The position numbers were made by a program, and so were the translations under genes. From the NCBI RefSeq assembly GCF_048892425.1, contig NZ_JBLZHU010000011.1, forward strand, positions 1-64,000: DNA of 64,000 bases. Reading direction: 5' to 3'. How positions within the stretch are numbered: the stretch's first letter is position 1; each line of letters opens with the position of its first letter. The notes beneath the pieces are model-generated. The model had not been told where the DNA came from, did no database searches, and saw only the letters and a program-made list of their open reading frames with translations. This stretch comes from Pacificispira sp002696645 (GTDB lineage: Bacteria; Pseudomonadota; Alphaproteobacteria; UBA8366; Aestuariispiraceae). Positions 16,839 to 25,534 of the stretch are shown here, one piece after another.

Positions 16839-18534
16839 TGCCACCCCCCGATTTTGCCGGCCCCGCCATTGCCGGTATCGGTCCGGGGATTGCGGCGTTT
16901 GGATCAACGGCGGCTTGAGCCGCCCCCGCCAGGCCACTTAAAGCGGCTGTTGGATCGCTTCCACCAGCGGCCCCCGCCAGTGGCCCCAGCATCTTGCCCA
17001 GCCCAGCCAAAGGATCTGCCCCTGCATTCGCCTCCTTATCTTGCGCTATGGTCATTTCTTCCGGTGTGCGCAGCAACGTGTCAGGAATACGGAAGGATTT
17101 GGCCAGCCATCGCGCGGCTTCCTGTGGTTTGACGATCTGGGCGGCTTCCGGGCCAAACAGACCGATCATCTCAAACCATTGCATGGCTGATTGCGCTTCT
17201 GCCCGACGACGGTGCAGGGCGATGGGGGACACGATCTGCAAGTCAACCTCGTGACCATCCAGCACGATATCTGGAATTTCGCCCCGTCGACGCAAAATGG
17301 AGACAGCGCGCCGAACAAGAGGGAACATCAATTCTGCCTGTAACCGACCATAGGTTGCCCCCAATTGACGCGCCATTTCTGCGGATCGTTCCAACACTTC
17401 CGTCGCGGTCATTTTGGGTGCGTTCACCTGGCCCAGCTTATCAGCCAGCAGGCTGGCGCGAATGCGTCCGCGCATATCGTCCAGCATCAATGTCGATACA
17501 TCGAAATTACCCGGCGCAGAGAGTGGGGTCAGACCACTGGATCCAACCGCTTTTGGTATGATCGTCCCTGGCAATAATTTTACCGTTGCAGGGTTCAACA
17601 CGCCGTCATCATCGGCCTGCCAGATGCCCGTCACGGCGATGGTGGCATTCTTCAGTACCAGTTCAACGACCTTATTGGCGGTTTTTATATCCGGCAGGGC
17701 TTTCATTACGGGAGAGCGCCCATAGATCTCACCAGGCGCTTTCATCCAGCGAAAATTGATAAACGGTGATGCCGGGAAACTCCCTTGAGCCAGTTCAGTG
17801 GCCCGATCCGCCGTGTGGGATCCTTCTGTCAAAAGTGCACGATACGTATAGCCGTGATCCGGATCGGGAATAACCGCCTCCAGCACGGCATATTTCTTAT
17901 CCCCCTGATCTGTTTCGCCAACTGCCTGATCGGTGATCACATCTGCTTTGGGAAACCGCGCCTTCAGTGCTTCTTCCGTAAACTCGCTGCGCCGGAAACT
18001 GATATCCAGCAGCCCGGTTGGCCCTTCCTCCAACACCGCCTCCCCCAAGGGAACAGCCGTGAAACGAAAGGCTGTCGACTCTCCCAGCGCGGCCTCTTCA
18101 AACAGCAGGCAAGCTGTGCCCACCGTCACGAGGTCCAGATAGCATTGGTGAATTTCAACGGCGAAGTTGGACCGGTCGAAATGACGCTGCAACGTTGCCG
18201 ACGCTTCTTCCAATGGACCCGCAATCCGCATGGCGTCCTGCGCAGGAACGTCAGGACCGGGTACCAGATCAAACCAGCGGCTCCAGGGCGGCGTCAATTC
18301 CGCCATTAGACTGGCTGCTAACTGATCCACCGCATCCGGGGCCGTGCCATCAAACAACTTGTCCGTCTTTTTCTGGCCCGGAACAGTCTCCGACAGAGCC
18401 CCATCCCGCTGAGGCATGGCATAGTCGTAACATTCGCGCCAGTGACCTTCCCAGGCCGAGCGGCGGGCTTTCGCCCGTTCGAACCGGCCCAGGATGGAGT
18501 CAGCCGGCATCGTTTCAAGCGATGTGACTGTCAT
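16831..18534 (-). CDS. Phage portal (head-to-tail connector) protein
   Basis: 567 residues of the podovirus head-tail connector family, the dodecameric ring through which DNA enters the capsid. Typical blocks are RSAWEGHWRECYDYAMPQRD near residue 25, LMAELTPPWSRWFDLVPGP near residue 80, NFRWMKAPGEIYGRSPVMKALPDIK near residue 255 (central), and KMTATEVLERSAEMARQLG, GRLQAELMFPLVRR near residue 360. The C-terminus is Gly/Ala/Pro-rich, likely disordered. TTGGGG precedes the ATG at 18534. The gene is full length without stops, although terminase and capsid genes are absent nearby. Confidence 0.85.
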   Translation of the reverse strand: MTVTSLETMPADSILGRFERAKARRSAWEGHWRECYDYAMPQRDGALSETVPGQKKTDKLFDGTAPDAVDQLAASLMAELTPPWSRWFDLVPGPDVPAQDAMRIAGPLEEASATLQRHFDRSNFAVEIHQCYLDLVTVGTACLLFEEAALGESTAFRFTAVPLGEAVLEEGPTGLLDISFRRSEFTEEALKARFPKADVITDQAVGETDQGDKKYAVLEAVIPDPDHGYTYRALLTEGSHTADRATELAQGSFPASPFINFRWMKAPGEIYGRSPVMKALPDIKTANKVVELVLKNATIAVTGIWQADDDGVLNPATVKLLPGTIIPKAVGSSGLTPLSAPGNFDVSTLMLDDMRGRIRASLLADKLGQVNAPKMTATEVLERSAEMARQLGATYGRLQAELMFPLVRRAVSILRRRGEIPDIVLDGHEVDLQIVSPIALHRRRAEAQSAMQWFEMIGLFGPEAAQIVKPQEAARWLAKSFRIPDTLLRTPEEMTIAQDKEANAGADPLAGLGKMLGPLAGAAGGSDPTAALSGLAGAAQAAVDPNAAIPGPIPAMAGPAKSGGGNV

Positions 18535-18536
18535 AT

Positions 18537-18758
18537 CTATTCCCCAAGGTAAGTTTTGCCGGGCTTGGTCGCACCCGATGTTGAAGCAGGCGTCAGAACG
18601 CCCCGAAATCCAGTTTCAACGGTGCCGCTGCGGCCACGACGACGGCGCTCCAGTTCCTCCACCCGACGATCCCGTTCTTCCAGGGTCGGGTCCTTTTCCG
18701 GTAACGGTTCAGCAGGAACAACCGGTGGCGGTGTTGGTGCACTTGATGAAAAACCCAT
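18537..18758 (-). CDS. Small phage protein preceding the portal gene
   Basis: 73 residues: a Pro-rich N-terminus, a charged helix (ERDRRVEELERRRRGRSGT), then TGFRGVLTPA and a KTYLGE end. Short proteins with an RRGRxxT...TGxRGVL...K-T-x-LG signature commonly precede portal genes in podovirus-like modules; their function is unknown. AAGGAG lies seven bases before the ATG, and the stop is two bases from the portal start. Confidence 0.6.
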   Translation of the reverse strand: MGFSSSAPTPPPVVPAEPLPEKDPTLEERDRRVEELERRRRGRSGTVETGFRGVLTPASTSGATKPGKTYLGE

Positions 18759-18886
18759 TTTAGACTCCTTTTGTTCTTTTTCAGTGTTACGCGCAACCGC
18801 CTAATAAATATCGCCCCGGTCACGCGATAGGGCATATGCAGATCATTCAGATTTACTCTTGCGGGTTAAAATATTGCATTGCTATC

Positions 18887-19288
18887 TTATGTTGTCAATA
18901 TGTTTTTCTTAAGGTGTACAAAAAGCTGATACGGTGTCCAGATTCGATAGCTGATCAGGCCTAAGGTTCGCTTGACAGATTCGGTGCAGGTGTAGGGCAT
19001 GACACTGATCTCAGCGTTGGGGCTGCGGTTTGTATGGGTCAATTGACACCGATATCCATTCTGATGAAGCGTCACCAAGTAATCGGCCAACCCTTTAAGA
19101 TCCAACACAGAATGTGAGAGTTTATTTGATATTGGATCAACAAGAACCCAATAAGGCGGGGCGGCAGAGATCGCTATGCAATGGCGAAACCCTGGCCGCA
19201 ACCATCGCAGAAACGAAAAACTGGTCCGGTTCGTATAGGCAATGATCACGGCCCGTCTCAAGGGGATTTGTCCCGTCGGTTTATTCAC
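18887..19288 (-). CDS. Conserved hypothetical, possible papain-like fold
   Basis: 133 residues. Conserved-looking elements are RRAVIIAY, LRPGFRHCIAI, WVLVDPISN and PYTCTESVKRTLGL. The order His (FRHC) before Cys at the start of a helix (TCTESVKR) resembles permuted papain-like hydrolases; this is inference only. The start is GTG at 19288, sharing one base with the upstream TAG, with AAAGGA eight bases before it. It is co-directional with the portal cluster. Confidence 0.5.
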   Translation of the reverse strand: MNKPTGQIPLRRAVIIAYTNRTSFSFLRWLRPGFRHCIAISAAPPYWVLVDPISNKLSHSVLDLKGLADYLVTLHQNGYRCQLTHTNRSPNAEISVMPYTCTESVKRTLGLISYRIWTPYQLFVHLKKNILTT

Positions 19289-19752
19289 TATATGTTCCTT
19301 TCATAACAAGAAAAATCAGACCTCATTCCGATACCCTGTTTAAACCCGGTATGGGTTTTGCCGGTCGCCGAGTTCGCCCAGGGGGATATCTTCACAATTC
19401 CTTTTTCCTGCAGGGGGCCAGTCAGCTTTCCCAATGCCTGTGACCAATAGCGCTCATCCTGAACTTCCTCCTGGATGCGCGGATCCGGCGGGCATTCCGC
19501 CGCCCCATATCGACACAAGGCACCAAATTCATAGCCACTCAATACACCCGCGCGACGCAGGCGGCAGGCCACAGAAATCACATCCCGTGGCTCACATGGT
19601 TTTGGGATATCTGATTCATGTGCGGTAAGGCTGCCCCCGCCGACCCCATGGCGTGTGATAAAGGCGGCCCATAGCCACGCCTCCTGCGCTGTATCAAATG
19701 CCACACCCTGTGAAACAACAGTCGGGCGCGGGATGAGTCGCATTCGCGTCAT
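19288..19752 (-). CDS. Conserved hypothetical of the phage head remnant
   Basis: About 154 residues. The N-terminus MTRMRLIPRPTVVSQGVAFD, followed by TAQEAWLWA, and a later DPRIQEEVQDERYWSQALGKL resemble a conserved alphaproteobacterial family of unknown function. The start at 19752 is chosen because GGAGG lies just upstream; longer frames extend to 19839. First gene of the minus-strand cluster ending with the scaffold-like genes, so it may be an early packaging or DNA-binding protein. Confidence 0.5.
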   Translation of the reverse strand: MTRMRLIPRPTVVSQGVAFDTAQEAWLWAAFITRHGVGGGSLTAHESDIPKPCEPRDVISVACRLRRAGVLSGYEFGALCRYGAAECPPDPRIQEEVQDERYWSQALGKLTGPLQEKGIVKISPWANSATGKTHTGFKQGIGMRSDFSCYERNI

Positions 19753-20100
19753 CCAATCCTCCATTACAAATTTTATGGACTTTGCAGTTCCAGACAGGCA
19801 CCAGATCGTATTACTAGAAATTTTTATGGTCAACCACAAAAAGGGGCAATTTAGTCGATTTTCTTATTTTAACTAACTTATGTTCTTTATATAATTAAAA
19901 AAATTAAATTTTATGAGATCTTTCTATGTGTAATTTAACCTGATTTCGACCATTACAGCATTGGCCGTGCGACCAAACTGTATGTACCCTCGCCATTCGT
20001 TCGAAAATTGTTTTTCTTGAGGTTTAGAATAATCCCGATTAAATGGATTTAATAGATCGCAAGTTTGAAAACAATTAATTTGCCCGTTTAGGAAGGACAT
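19753..20100. other. AT-rich divergent intergenic region
   Basis: About 350 bp between the phage-remnant cluster (minus) and the S24 repressor-like gene (plus). 19850-19930 is very AT-rich (TATATAATTAAAAAAATTAA) and could hold promoters for both directions. No coding potential with a ribosome-binding site was seen. The repressor-like gene next to it makes this a candidate operator region, but no clear palindrome could be identified. Confidence 0.5.
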
Positions 20101-20742
20101 ATGAAGCAAAAAGACATTTGGCTGGGGATTGATCACCTTGCGGATCAGGTTGGGGTGTCGCCCGCCCGTCTTGCGCGCATGGCTGGGCTGGATCAGGCCG
20201 TATTCAGTGCAGGTCGCCGTCGGAAACCAAATGGGGAGCTTCGCTGGCCTTCCATGGACAGCCTGGCAAAAGTTCTGGATGTGGCCGGCGTTTCCCTAGG
20301 CGATTTCGTGAATTACATGCATGGCGATCCCGCGACCAGATCAGGGTTCAAACTGCCCACGCTGCCCTTGGATAAGGCTGCCGATGACCAGAATTATGAT
20401 GATGATGGATTTCCTACAGGGGCCGGTTGGGATCTTGTCGAATTCCCGGACGTACAAGACCCCCATTGTTTTGGCCTGCACATAAAGTCCGATCACTTTG
20501 AACCCGTCTATCGTGCGGGTGACCTGCTGGTTTGCGCACCGGGAATCAGTGTTCGGCGGGGGGACCGTGTGGTCTATCGCTTTAAGAACAGCCTGACAGG
20601 TCACGCCGGGCTTTTCATCGGAACGTTGCTGCGGCAAACTCCTTACACCATTGATATCGCACCTCTGAATGGGGGGGATATTGAAACCATCCAGGCACAG
20701 CATGTTCTGTGGCTTACGCGCATCGCCTGGGCCCGTCAGTAA
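20101..20742 (+). CDS. S24/LexA-like repressor with inactivated peptidase site
   Basis: 213 residues: an N-terminal HTH-like region (DHLADQVGVSPARLARMAGL, residues 11-30, then SMDSLAKVLDVAGVSLGDF) and a C-terminal S24 domain. In active S24 proteins the motif is GDSMEP; here residues 130-135 read SDHFEP, so His132 replaces the catalytic Ser. The Lys of the usual MAKxL motif aligns with Gly174. Autocleavage is therefore unlikely, and it would act as a constitutive or ligand-controlled repressor. AGGAAGG lies upstream of the ATG. Adjacent to the phage head remnant, it may be its former regulator. Confidence 0.75.
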   Translation: MKQKDIWLGIDHLADQVGVSPARLARMAGLDQAVFSAGRRRKPNGELRWPSMDSLAKVLDVAGVSLGDFVNYMHGDPATRSGFKLPTLPLDKAADDQNYDDDGFPTGAGWDLVEFPDVQDPHCFGLHIKSDHFEPVYRAGDLLVCAPGISVRRGDRVVYRFKNSLTGHAGLFIGTLLRQTPYTIDIAPLNGGDIETIQAQHVLWLTRIAWARQ

Positions 20743-20794
20743 TGGATTTTGGCCCTTTGCGCCGAATTCCTCATCACAGTGAAGGACCAATAGA

Positions 20795-21643
20795 ATGACA
20801 ACAACCACCGCGATCACCTATGTCGATGGCAAATGGGTCGATGCCAATGCCCCTTTGTGGAATTCCATGTCCCACGGTGTTTGGCTGTCTTCTATGATTT
20901 TTGATGGCGCGCGTGCCTTTGAAGGCGTCACGCCCGATCTGGACCTGCATTGCCAGCGTGCAGTGCGATCTGCGGGAGCCCTGGGTCTACGCGCCACGAT
21001 GGATGCGAAGAAGATTGAAGAAATCGCACGCGAAGGCGTTGCCCAGTTTTCATCCGATACTGCCCTGTACATCCGCCCGATGTTCTGGGCAGAGGTTGGC
21101 TTTGTCGCACCAGACCCGGACTCGACGAAATTTGCACTGACGGTCAACCCTCTGCCGATGCCGGGCACACAGGGCTTTTCCGCCTGCCTGTCAACGCGGC
21201 GTCGGCCAATGCCCGATGCTGCACCTACAGACGCAAAGGCGTCCTGCCTGTATCCCAATGCGGGGCGCGCGCTATTGGAATGCCGCGCCAAGGGTTTTGA
21301 TAACTGTGTCATGCTGGACCCGCTGGGCAATGTCGCGGAATTTGCCACGGCCAACCTTTTCATGGCGAAGGATGGTGTTGTGAAGACGCCCGTTGTGAAT
21401 GGCACCTTCCTGAACGGCATCACCCGCCAGCGCGTTATCAAATTATTGCGGGACCGGGGGGAAACCGTGCTGGAAACCCGCCTGACCGCCCAGGATCTGA
21501 TTGAGGCGGATGAGATTTTCAACTCAGGCAATTATGGCAAGGTCATGCCGGTCATTCGCTATGAGGATCGCGACCTACAGCCCGGGCCGAAATTCAAACT
21601 GGCCCATGACCTGTACTGGGAGTTTTCCCACAAAAAGGCATAG
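20795..21643 (+). CDS. ilvE: Branched-chain amino-acid aminotransferase-like (class IV)
   Basis: 282-residue PLP enzyme of fold type IV. Lys148 (DAKASCLYPN) is the expected Schiff-base residue. Other motifs are FDGARAFEG near residue 36, YIRPMFW near 92, GNVAEFATANLFM and NGITRQRVIKLLRDRG near 210. Such enzymes transfer amino groups between branched-chain amino acids and 2-oxoglutarate, but the same fold serves D-amino-acid and aminodeoxychorismate enzymes, so the substrate is not certain. AAGGACCAATAG lies before the ATG. Confidence 0.78.
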   Translation: MTTTTAITYVDGKWVDANAPLWNSMSHGVWLSSMIFDGARAFEGVTPDLDLHCQRAVRSAGALGLRATMDAKKIEEIAREGVAQFSSDTALYIRPMFWAEVGFVAPDPDSTKFALTVNPLPMPGTQGFSACLSTRRRPMPDAAPTDAKASCLYPNAGRALLECRAKGFDNCVMLDPLGNVAEFATANLFMAKDGVVKTPVVNGTFLNGITRQRVIKLLRDRGETVLETRLTAQDLIEADEIFNSGNYGKVMPVIRYEDRDLQPGPKFKLAHDLYWEFSHKKA

Positions 21644-21650
21644 TCGGTAT

Positions 21651-22688
21651 CTAGACAACCGCCCAAGGCAGCGTTTCCCCGGCGTGATAGGGCAGGATCG
21701 GGTCACCGCCAGTCGTCACGACATCTGGCACGGTCCAGCCGGTCTTGCGCAGGGTTACCTTTTCCTCGTTGACTGGCAGACCATAGAATTTAGGACCATT
21801 CAGGCTGGCAAATCCTTCCAGCTTGTCCAGGGCCCCGTCGGCCTCGAACATTCCGGCATAGACCGACAATGCGCCCGGCGCGTTGTAGATGCCCGCACAT
21901 CCGCAGGCGGCTTCTTTCGCATGAACCGGATGCGGTGCTGAATCCGTTCCCAGGAAAAACCGGGGATTGCCACTGACTGCCGCGGCCCGAACCGCCTGGC
22001 GATGCTCCTCCCGCTTGGCGATGGGCAGGCAATACAGATGCGGGCGAATGCCCCCCCGGAAAATATCCGTGCGATTGATTTCCATATGATGGGGCGTGAT
22101 CGTGGCGGCCAGATGGTCCCCGGCGGTGGCAACATAGTCGACCGCCTGGCGCGTGGTGATATGTTCCAGTACGATCTTCAAATCCGGCAGACGATCCATC
22201 AAGGGTTTCAGCACCCGTTCGATGAAAACGGCTTCCCGGTCAAAAATATCAATTGCGGGATCTGTCACTTCCCCATGGACCAGCAGCGGCATACCAATTT
22301 CTGCCATCCGTTTCAGTGTCGCATCCACCTTGCGGATATCGCGCACACCGGCATCTGAATTCGTTGTTGCGCCCGCTGGATACAGTTTCACCGCCGTTAA
22401 GTCGCCTGCCGCATGCCCTGCTGCCAGATCATCCGGGTCCAGCGTTTCTGTCAGATAGGCTGTCATCAAGGGTTGGAAATTAGAACCCGGCGGACAGGCA
22501 TCCAGAATACGCTGACGATAGGCGCGTGCCGCCGCAGCGGTGGTTACAGGCGGCACCAGGTTTGGCATTACAATGGCACGGCGAAACACGGATGCGGTGG
22601 CCGGAACCACGGTCTTCAGCATATCCCCATCGCGGAAATGAATATGCCAGTCGTCCGGTCGGATCAGATTGAGTGTGTCTTGTGTCAT
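21651..22688 (-). CDS. pyrC: Dihydroorotase (PyrC type)
   Basis: A 345-residue zinc amidohydrolase of pyrimidine synthesis that cyclises carbamoyl-aspartate to dihydroorotate. Metal and catalytic residues are visible: His15 and His17 (DWHIHFRD), the carboxylated Lys101 (KLYPAGAT), His138 (LLVHGE), His176 (LEHITT) and the Asp in GTDSAPH. Length and motifs match E. coli-type PyrC. The ATG overlaps the TGA of the upstream asparagine-synthase paralogue, so it is co-transcribed with surface-polysaccharide genes. Confidence 0.93.
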   Translation of the reverse strand: MTQDTLNLIRPDDWHIHFRDGDMLKTVVPATASVFRRAIVMPNLVPPVTTAAAARAYRQRILDACPPGSNFQPLMTAYLTETLDPDDLAAGHAAGDLTAVKLYPAGATTNSDAGVRDIRKVDATLKRMAEIGMPLLVHGEVTDPAIDIFDREAVFIERVLKPLMDRLPDLKIVLEHITTRQAVDYVATAGDHLAATITPHHMEINRTDIFRGGIRPHLYCLPIAKREEHRQAVRAAAVSGNPRFFLGTDSAPHPVHAKEAACGCAGIYNAPGALSVYAGMFEADGALDKLEGFASLNGPKFYGLPVNEEKVTLRKTGWTVPDVVTTGGDPILPYHAGETLPWAVV

Positions 22689-24454
22689 GTCGCCTCCAAC
22701 GCCTCAAGAATTGTCGCCGAATGTGTGTCGACCCGCTGTATCCAAGCCTTATGCCACAGAGCATAAAATAACAGAACCCAGGCCGCCTGCCCCTCACGCT
22801 TTTTACCCGCCGCCTTGAACAGGGCAATCACGCGATCAGGGTGGGCGATTTCTGCAATGCAGTCCTGGCGGGCGACGGCTGCGCCCAACCGGGCGGCATC
22901 TGACTTAATCCAGGCGCCGACCGGCACCGTGAACCCGCGCTTGCGGGCAAAGGCATCAGCTTCCGGCAAATGCTGATCCAACCATTGTCGCAATATCCAC
23001 TTGCCGCGTCCTTCACGAATTTTCAAAACATCGGGCAGGCGAAACGCCGCCTGTGCCACAACAGGGTCCAGGAATGGGGTGCGCCCCTCCAGCCCATGGG
23101 CCATCAAACAGCGGTCCAGCTTAACCAGCAGATCATTGGGCAGCCAATCCTGACAATCCGTCGCCTGGGCGGCCTGCAGCCGGTTCAGCCCATCCATGCT
23201 GTCGGTTGCTTCCCGCCCTGCAATGCTGTCACGCCAGGTAGAGGAGACGTCGCGCAAAACGCCCAAACGATCAAACACACCCTTACCTCGGATGGATTTT
23301 CCCCCCATCCACCAGGGGCGCAGAACCGATCTATAGCGACCATATCCGCCGAAAAGCTCGTCGCCCCCCTCCCCGCACAACACGACCTTTAAATCCTGCG
23401 CTGCGCGCTCTGCCAGGGCCCAACTGGGCAATATCGCATAATCCGCAGTCGGGTCATCAATGGCCGCCGCGATGCGTGGCAGCAATTGATTGAAATCCTT
23501 CTGTCCGAATGAAACTTCTTCATGCTGTGCGCCCAGGCGTTTGGCTAGCATGCGGGCATGGCTGCGCTCATCCTGCACGGTGGTTCCATCGAACCCTGCG
23601 GTGAATGCCACAACGGGGGCATCATTCAAATCCGCCATGATCCGCAGAATGGCGCTGGAATCGATCCCGCCGGACAAAAACATGCCATAGGGCACGTCAG
23701 ATCGTTGATGAACCCGAACGCTGTCTCTCAATGCATCATCCAACCGGGCCAGCGCTTCCGCTTCGGTAATCGGTTCCGGCCCGCCCTGGGGGAGTGCTGG
23801 CAGTCTGTGGCGTTCAACAATCCGGCCCTGGCGCACGATCAATGTCTCGCCCGGCAGGACGCGTTTTATGCCTTTCAAGGGGAGATCCCGTCCACAGGAA
23901 AACTGTAACTGCAAAAAGGTATCTCGGGCTTCATCATCCAGCATTGGATTAATCAATCCCGCTTTGATCAGCGCGCCCGGTTCAGACGCGAAGGCAAAGG
24001 CGCTGGGCGTCTCAATATAATACAGGGGTTTGATACCAAACGGATCCCGGCTGAGAACCAGGCTGCCCCCCGCTGTCGGGTCATGGATCGCAATGGAATA
24101 CATGCCACGCAGCGCCTTGGCATATTGCACCCCGTCCCGGCGATACAGGAACAGGGCGGCCTCGCAATCCGACGCGGTGCGAAACGGCGTATCTGGCATC
24201 GCCGCTTTTAATTCGATGTAATTGTAGATTTCGCCATTGGCAACCAGGGCCGCACCGCCCGGCTCATACAGCGGCTGATCCCCGGTGGTCAGATCGATAA
24301 TTGCCAGCCTGGTCTGCAACAATGCCGTATCGCCAGCAATATGACGGCCACTGCCATCCGGGCCACGATGCCCCAAGGCCGTGATCAAACGATCCAGGAC
24401 CGCATCTTTGGGCGCGGACCCATCCCGCATCATAAGGCCAGCAATGCCGCACAT
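22685..24454 (-). CDS. asnB: Asparagine synthase (glutamine-hydrolysing), second paralogue
   Basis: A 589-residue amidotransferase with Cys2 (MCGIAGLMM), RGPDGSG, ANGEIYNYIE, the ATP-binding FLSGGIDSS near residue 261 and CGEGGDELFGGYGRY. All catalytic elements are intact. It differs substantially from the 610-residue paralogue 8 kb away. It sits in a minus-strand operon O-antigen ligase - GT4 - this gene - pyrC, a context typical of exopolysaccharide-associated AsnB homologues, so the acceptor may not be aspartate. Confidence 0.85.
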   Translation of the reverse strand: MCGIAGLMMRDGSAPKDAVLDRLITALGHRGPDGSGRHIAGDTALLQTRLAIIDLTTGDQPLYEPGGAALVANGEIYNYIELKAAMPDTPFRTASDCEAALFLYRRDGVQYAKALRGMYSIAIHDPTAGGSLVLSRDPFGIKPLYYIETPSAFAFASEPGALIKAGLINPMLDDEARDTFLQLQFSCGRDLPLKGIKRVLPGETLIVRQGRIVERHRLPALPQGGPEPITEAEALARLDDALRDSVRVHQRSDVPYGMFLSGGIDSSAILRIMADLNDAPVVAFTAGFDGTTVQDERSHARMLAKRLGAQHEEVSFGQKDFNQLLPRIAAAIDDPTADYAILPSWALAERAAQDLKVVLCGEGGDELFGGYGRYRSVLRPWWMGGKSIRGKGVFDRLGVLRDVSSTWRDSIAGREATDSMDGLNRLQAAQATDCQDWLPNDLLVKLDRCLMAHGLEGRTPFLDPVVAQAAFRLPDVLKIREGRGKWILRQWLDQHLPEADAFARKRGFTVPVGAWIKSDAARLGAAVARQDCIAEIAHPDRVIALFKAAGKKREGQAAWVLLFYALWHKAWIQRVDTHSATILEALEAT

Positions 24455-24489
24455 ATACTTCTATCATGCTCCAGGGATCGCCATTCCGT

Positions 24490-25524
24490 TCACGAGGATT
24501 GGCGGATCTTTTCAAAAAATTCCTGATAGGCGGCGACAACCGGGCCTTCAGAGTATTTGTCGGTGAATTCCGCATGCGCATGCCCGACAAGTTCCTGACC
24601 AAGGCTGCGATCGTCCAACAGTCGCGCAATGGTGCGCGACAGTTCTTTAGCATTGTCGACAGGTGCCAACAGGCCGGTCTTGCCGTCTTCTATCAACTGA
24701 CTGGGCCCTTGGGACGCTGCGGCAACGACCGGCACACCCTGTGCCCAGGCTTCCAGAACGATATTGCCCAAAGGCTCATGCCGCGACGAACAGAAGAAAA
24801 TATCTGCCGCAGAAAGCAAGGCTGGTGTGTCTTCTCGCCAGCCCAGGAAACGCACCCGATTGCTGATGCCCAATTGCGCCGCCTGCTGCTTCAAGGCCTG
24901 CTCTTCCTTGCCATCGCCTGCGATCCACAAATACGCCTTTGGCAATTGCGCCAATGTTTCCAACGCCGTATCGAACCCTTTGTTGGGATGCAATCGCCCC
25001 AGGCACAACAGCAGCGGCGCGCCCTGGGGCGTATCGAATTCTGCGCGATCAACAGGTGGCATGCGGCGATCATCGACAAAGTTGGGCAGATACCACGCCC
25101 GCTCCTCCGGCCAGCCCTCCCGGATCAGATAGTCCCTGATATCATGGGTGTTGGCGACCAGATGATCACAGCGCTTATAGTTCTTCAGCTTGTAATAGCC
25201 GCCCAATCGACCGACCACCGTCCAATCCCCTTTTGGGGCAATCTTGGCAGCGCGATTCATCCAAACCAGCACTACATCCGGATTGAAGCTTTTCGCCAGG
25301 CGCTTAACGCTGCCCTTGGTAATCATGTCGAATTTCCCGGAAAAGGCCAGCTCCGTAACCGGGACGCCTGCCTCTATCAGGGTCTTGCGACGACCATCAT
25401 GATGCCGAATGGCCGCTTGTTGCGGTGTCCCTGCGCGCGCCAGGGCACAGACCAACCGAACGAAAAAGGCCTCAGCCCCACCGGTTTGCGCCCCGGCCAT
25501 CACTTGCAGAACGGATACAGACAC
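24490..25524 (-). CDS. GT4-family glycosyltransferase
   Basis: 344 residues, GT-B fold. The N-terminus has the glycine-rich AGAQTGGAEAFFVRL acceptor loop. The donor half has LLCLGRLHPNKGFDTAL near residue 175, and the signature FFCSSRHEPLGNIVLEAWAQGVPVVAA, with the E-x7-E-like motif (E253, E261 region) that binds nucleotide-sugar phosphate. It transfers a sugar to lipid A core or a growing O-chain at the cytoplasmic membrane. It lies 10 bp from the O-antigen-ligase-like gene in the same operon. Confidence 0.87.
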   Translation of the reverse strand: MSVSVLQVMAGAQTGGAEAFFVRLVCALARAGTPQQAAIRHHDGRRKTLIEAGVPVTELAFSGKFDMITKGSVKRLAKSFNPDVVLVWMNRAAKIAPKGDWTVVGRLGGYYKLKNYKRCDHLVANTHDIRDYLIREGWPEERAWYLPNFVDDRRMPPVDRAEFDTPQGAPLLLCLGRLHPNKGFDTALETLAQLPKAYLWIAGDGKEEQALKQQAAQLGISNRVRFLGWREDTPALLSAADIFFCSSRHEPLGNIVLEAWAQGVPVVAAASQGPSQLIEDGKTGLLAPVDNAKELSRTIARLLDDRSLGQELVGHAHAEFTDKYSEGPVVAAYQEFFEKIRQSS

Positions 25525-25534
25525 TTGCTACTCT

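Noticed and set aside
19924..20136. A 70-codon minus-strand ORF before the S24 gene
   Set aside because: It overlaps the start of the S24-like gene antisense, has no ribosome-binding site and no recognisable motif.
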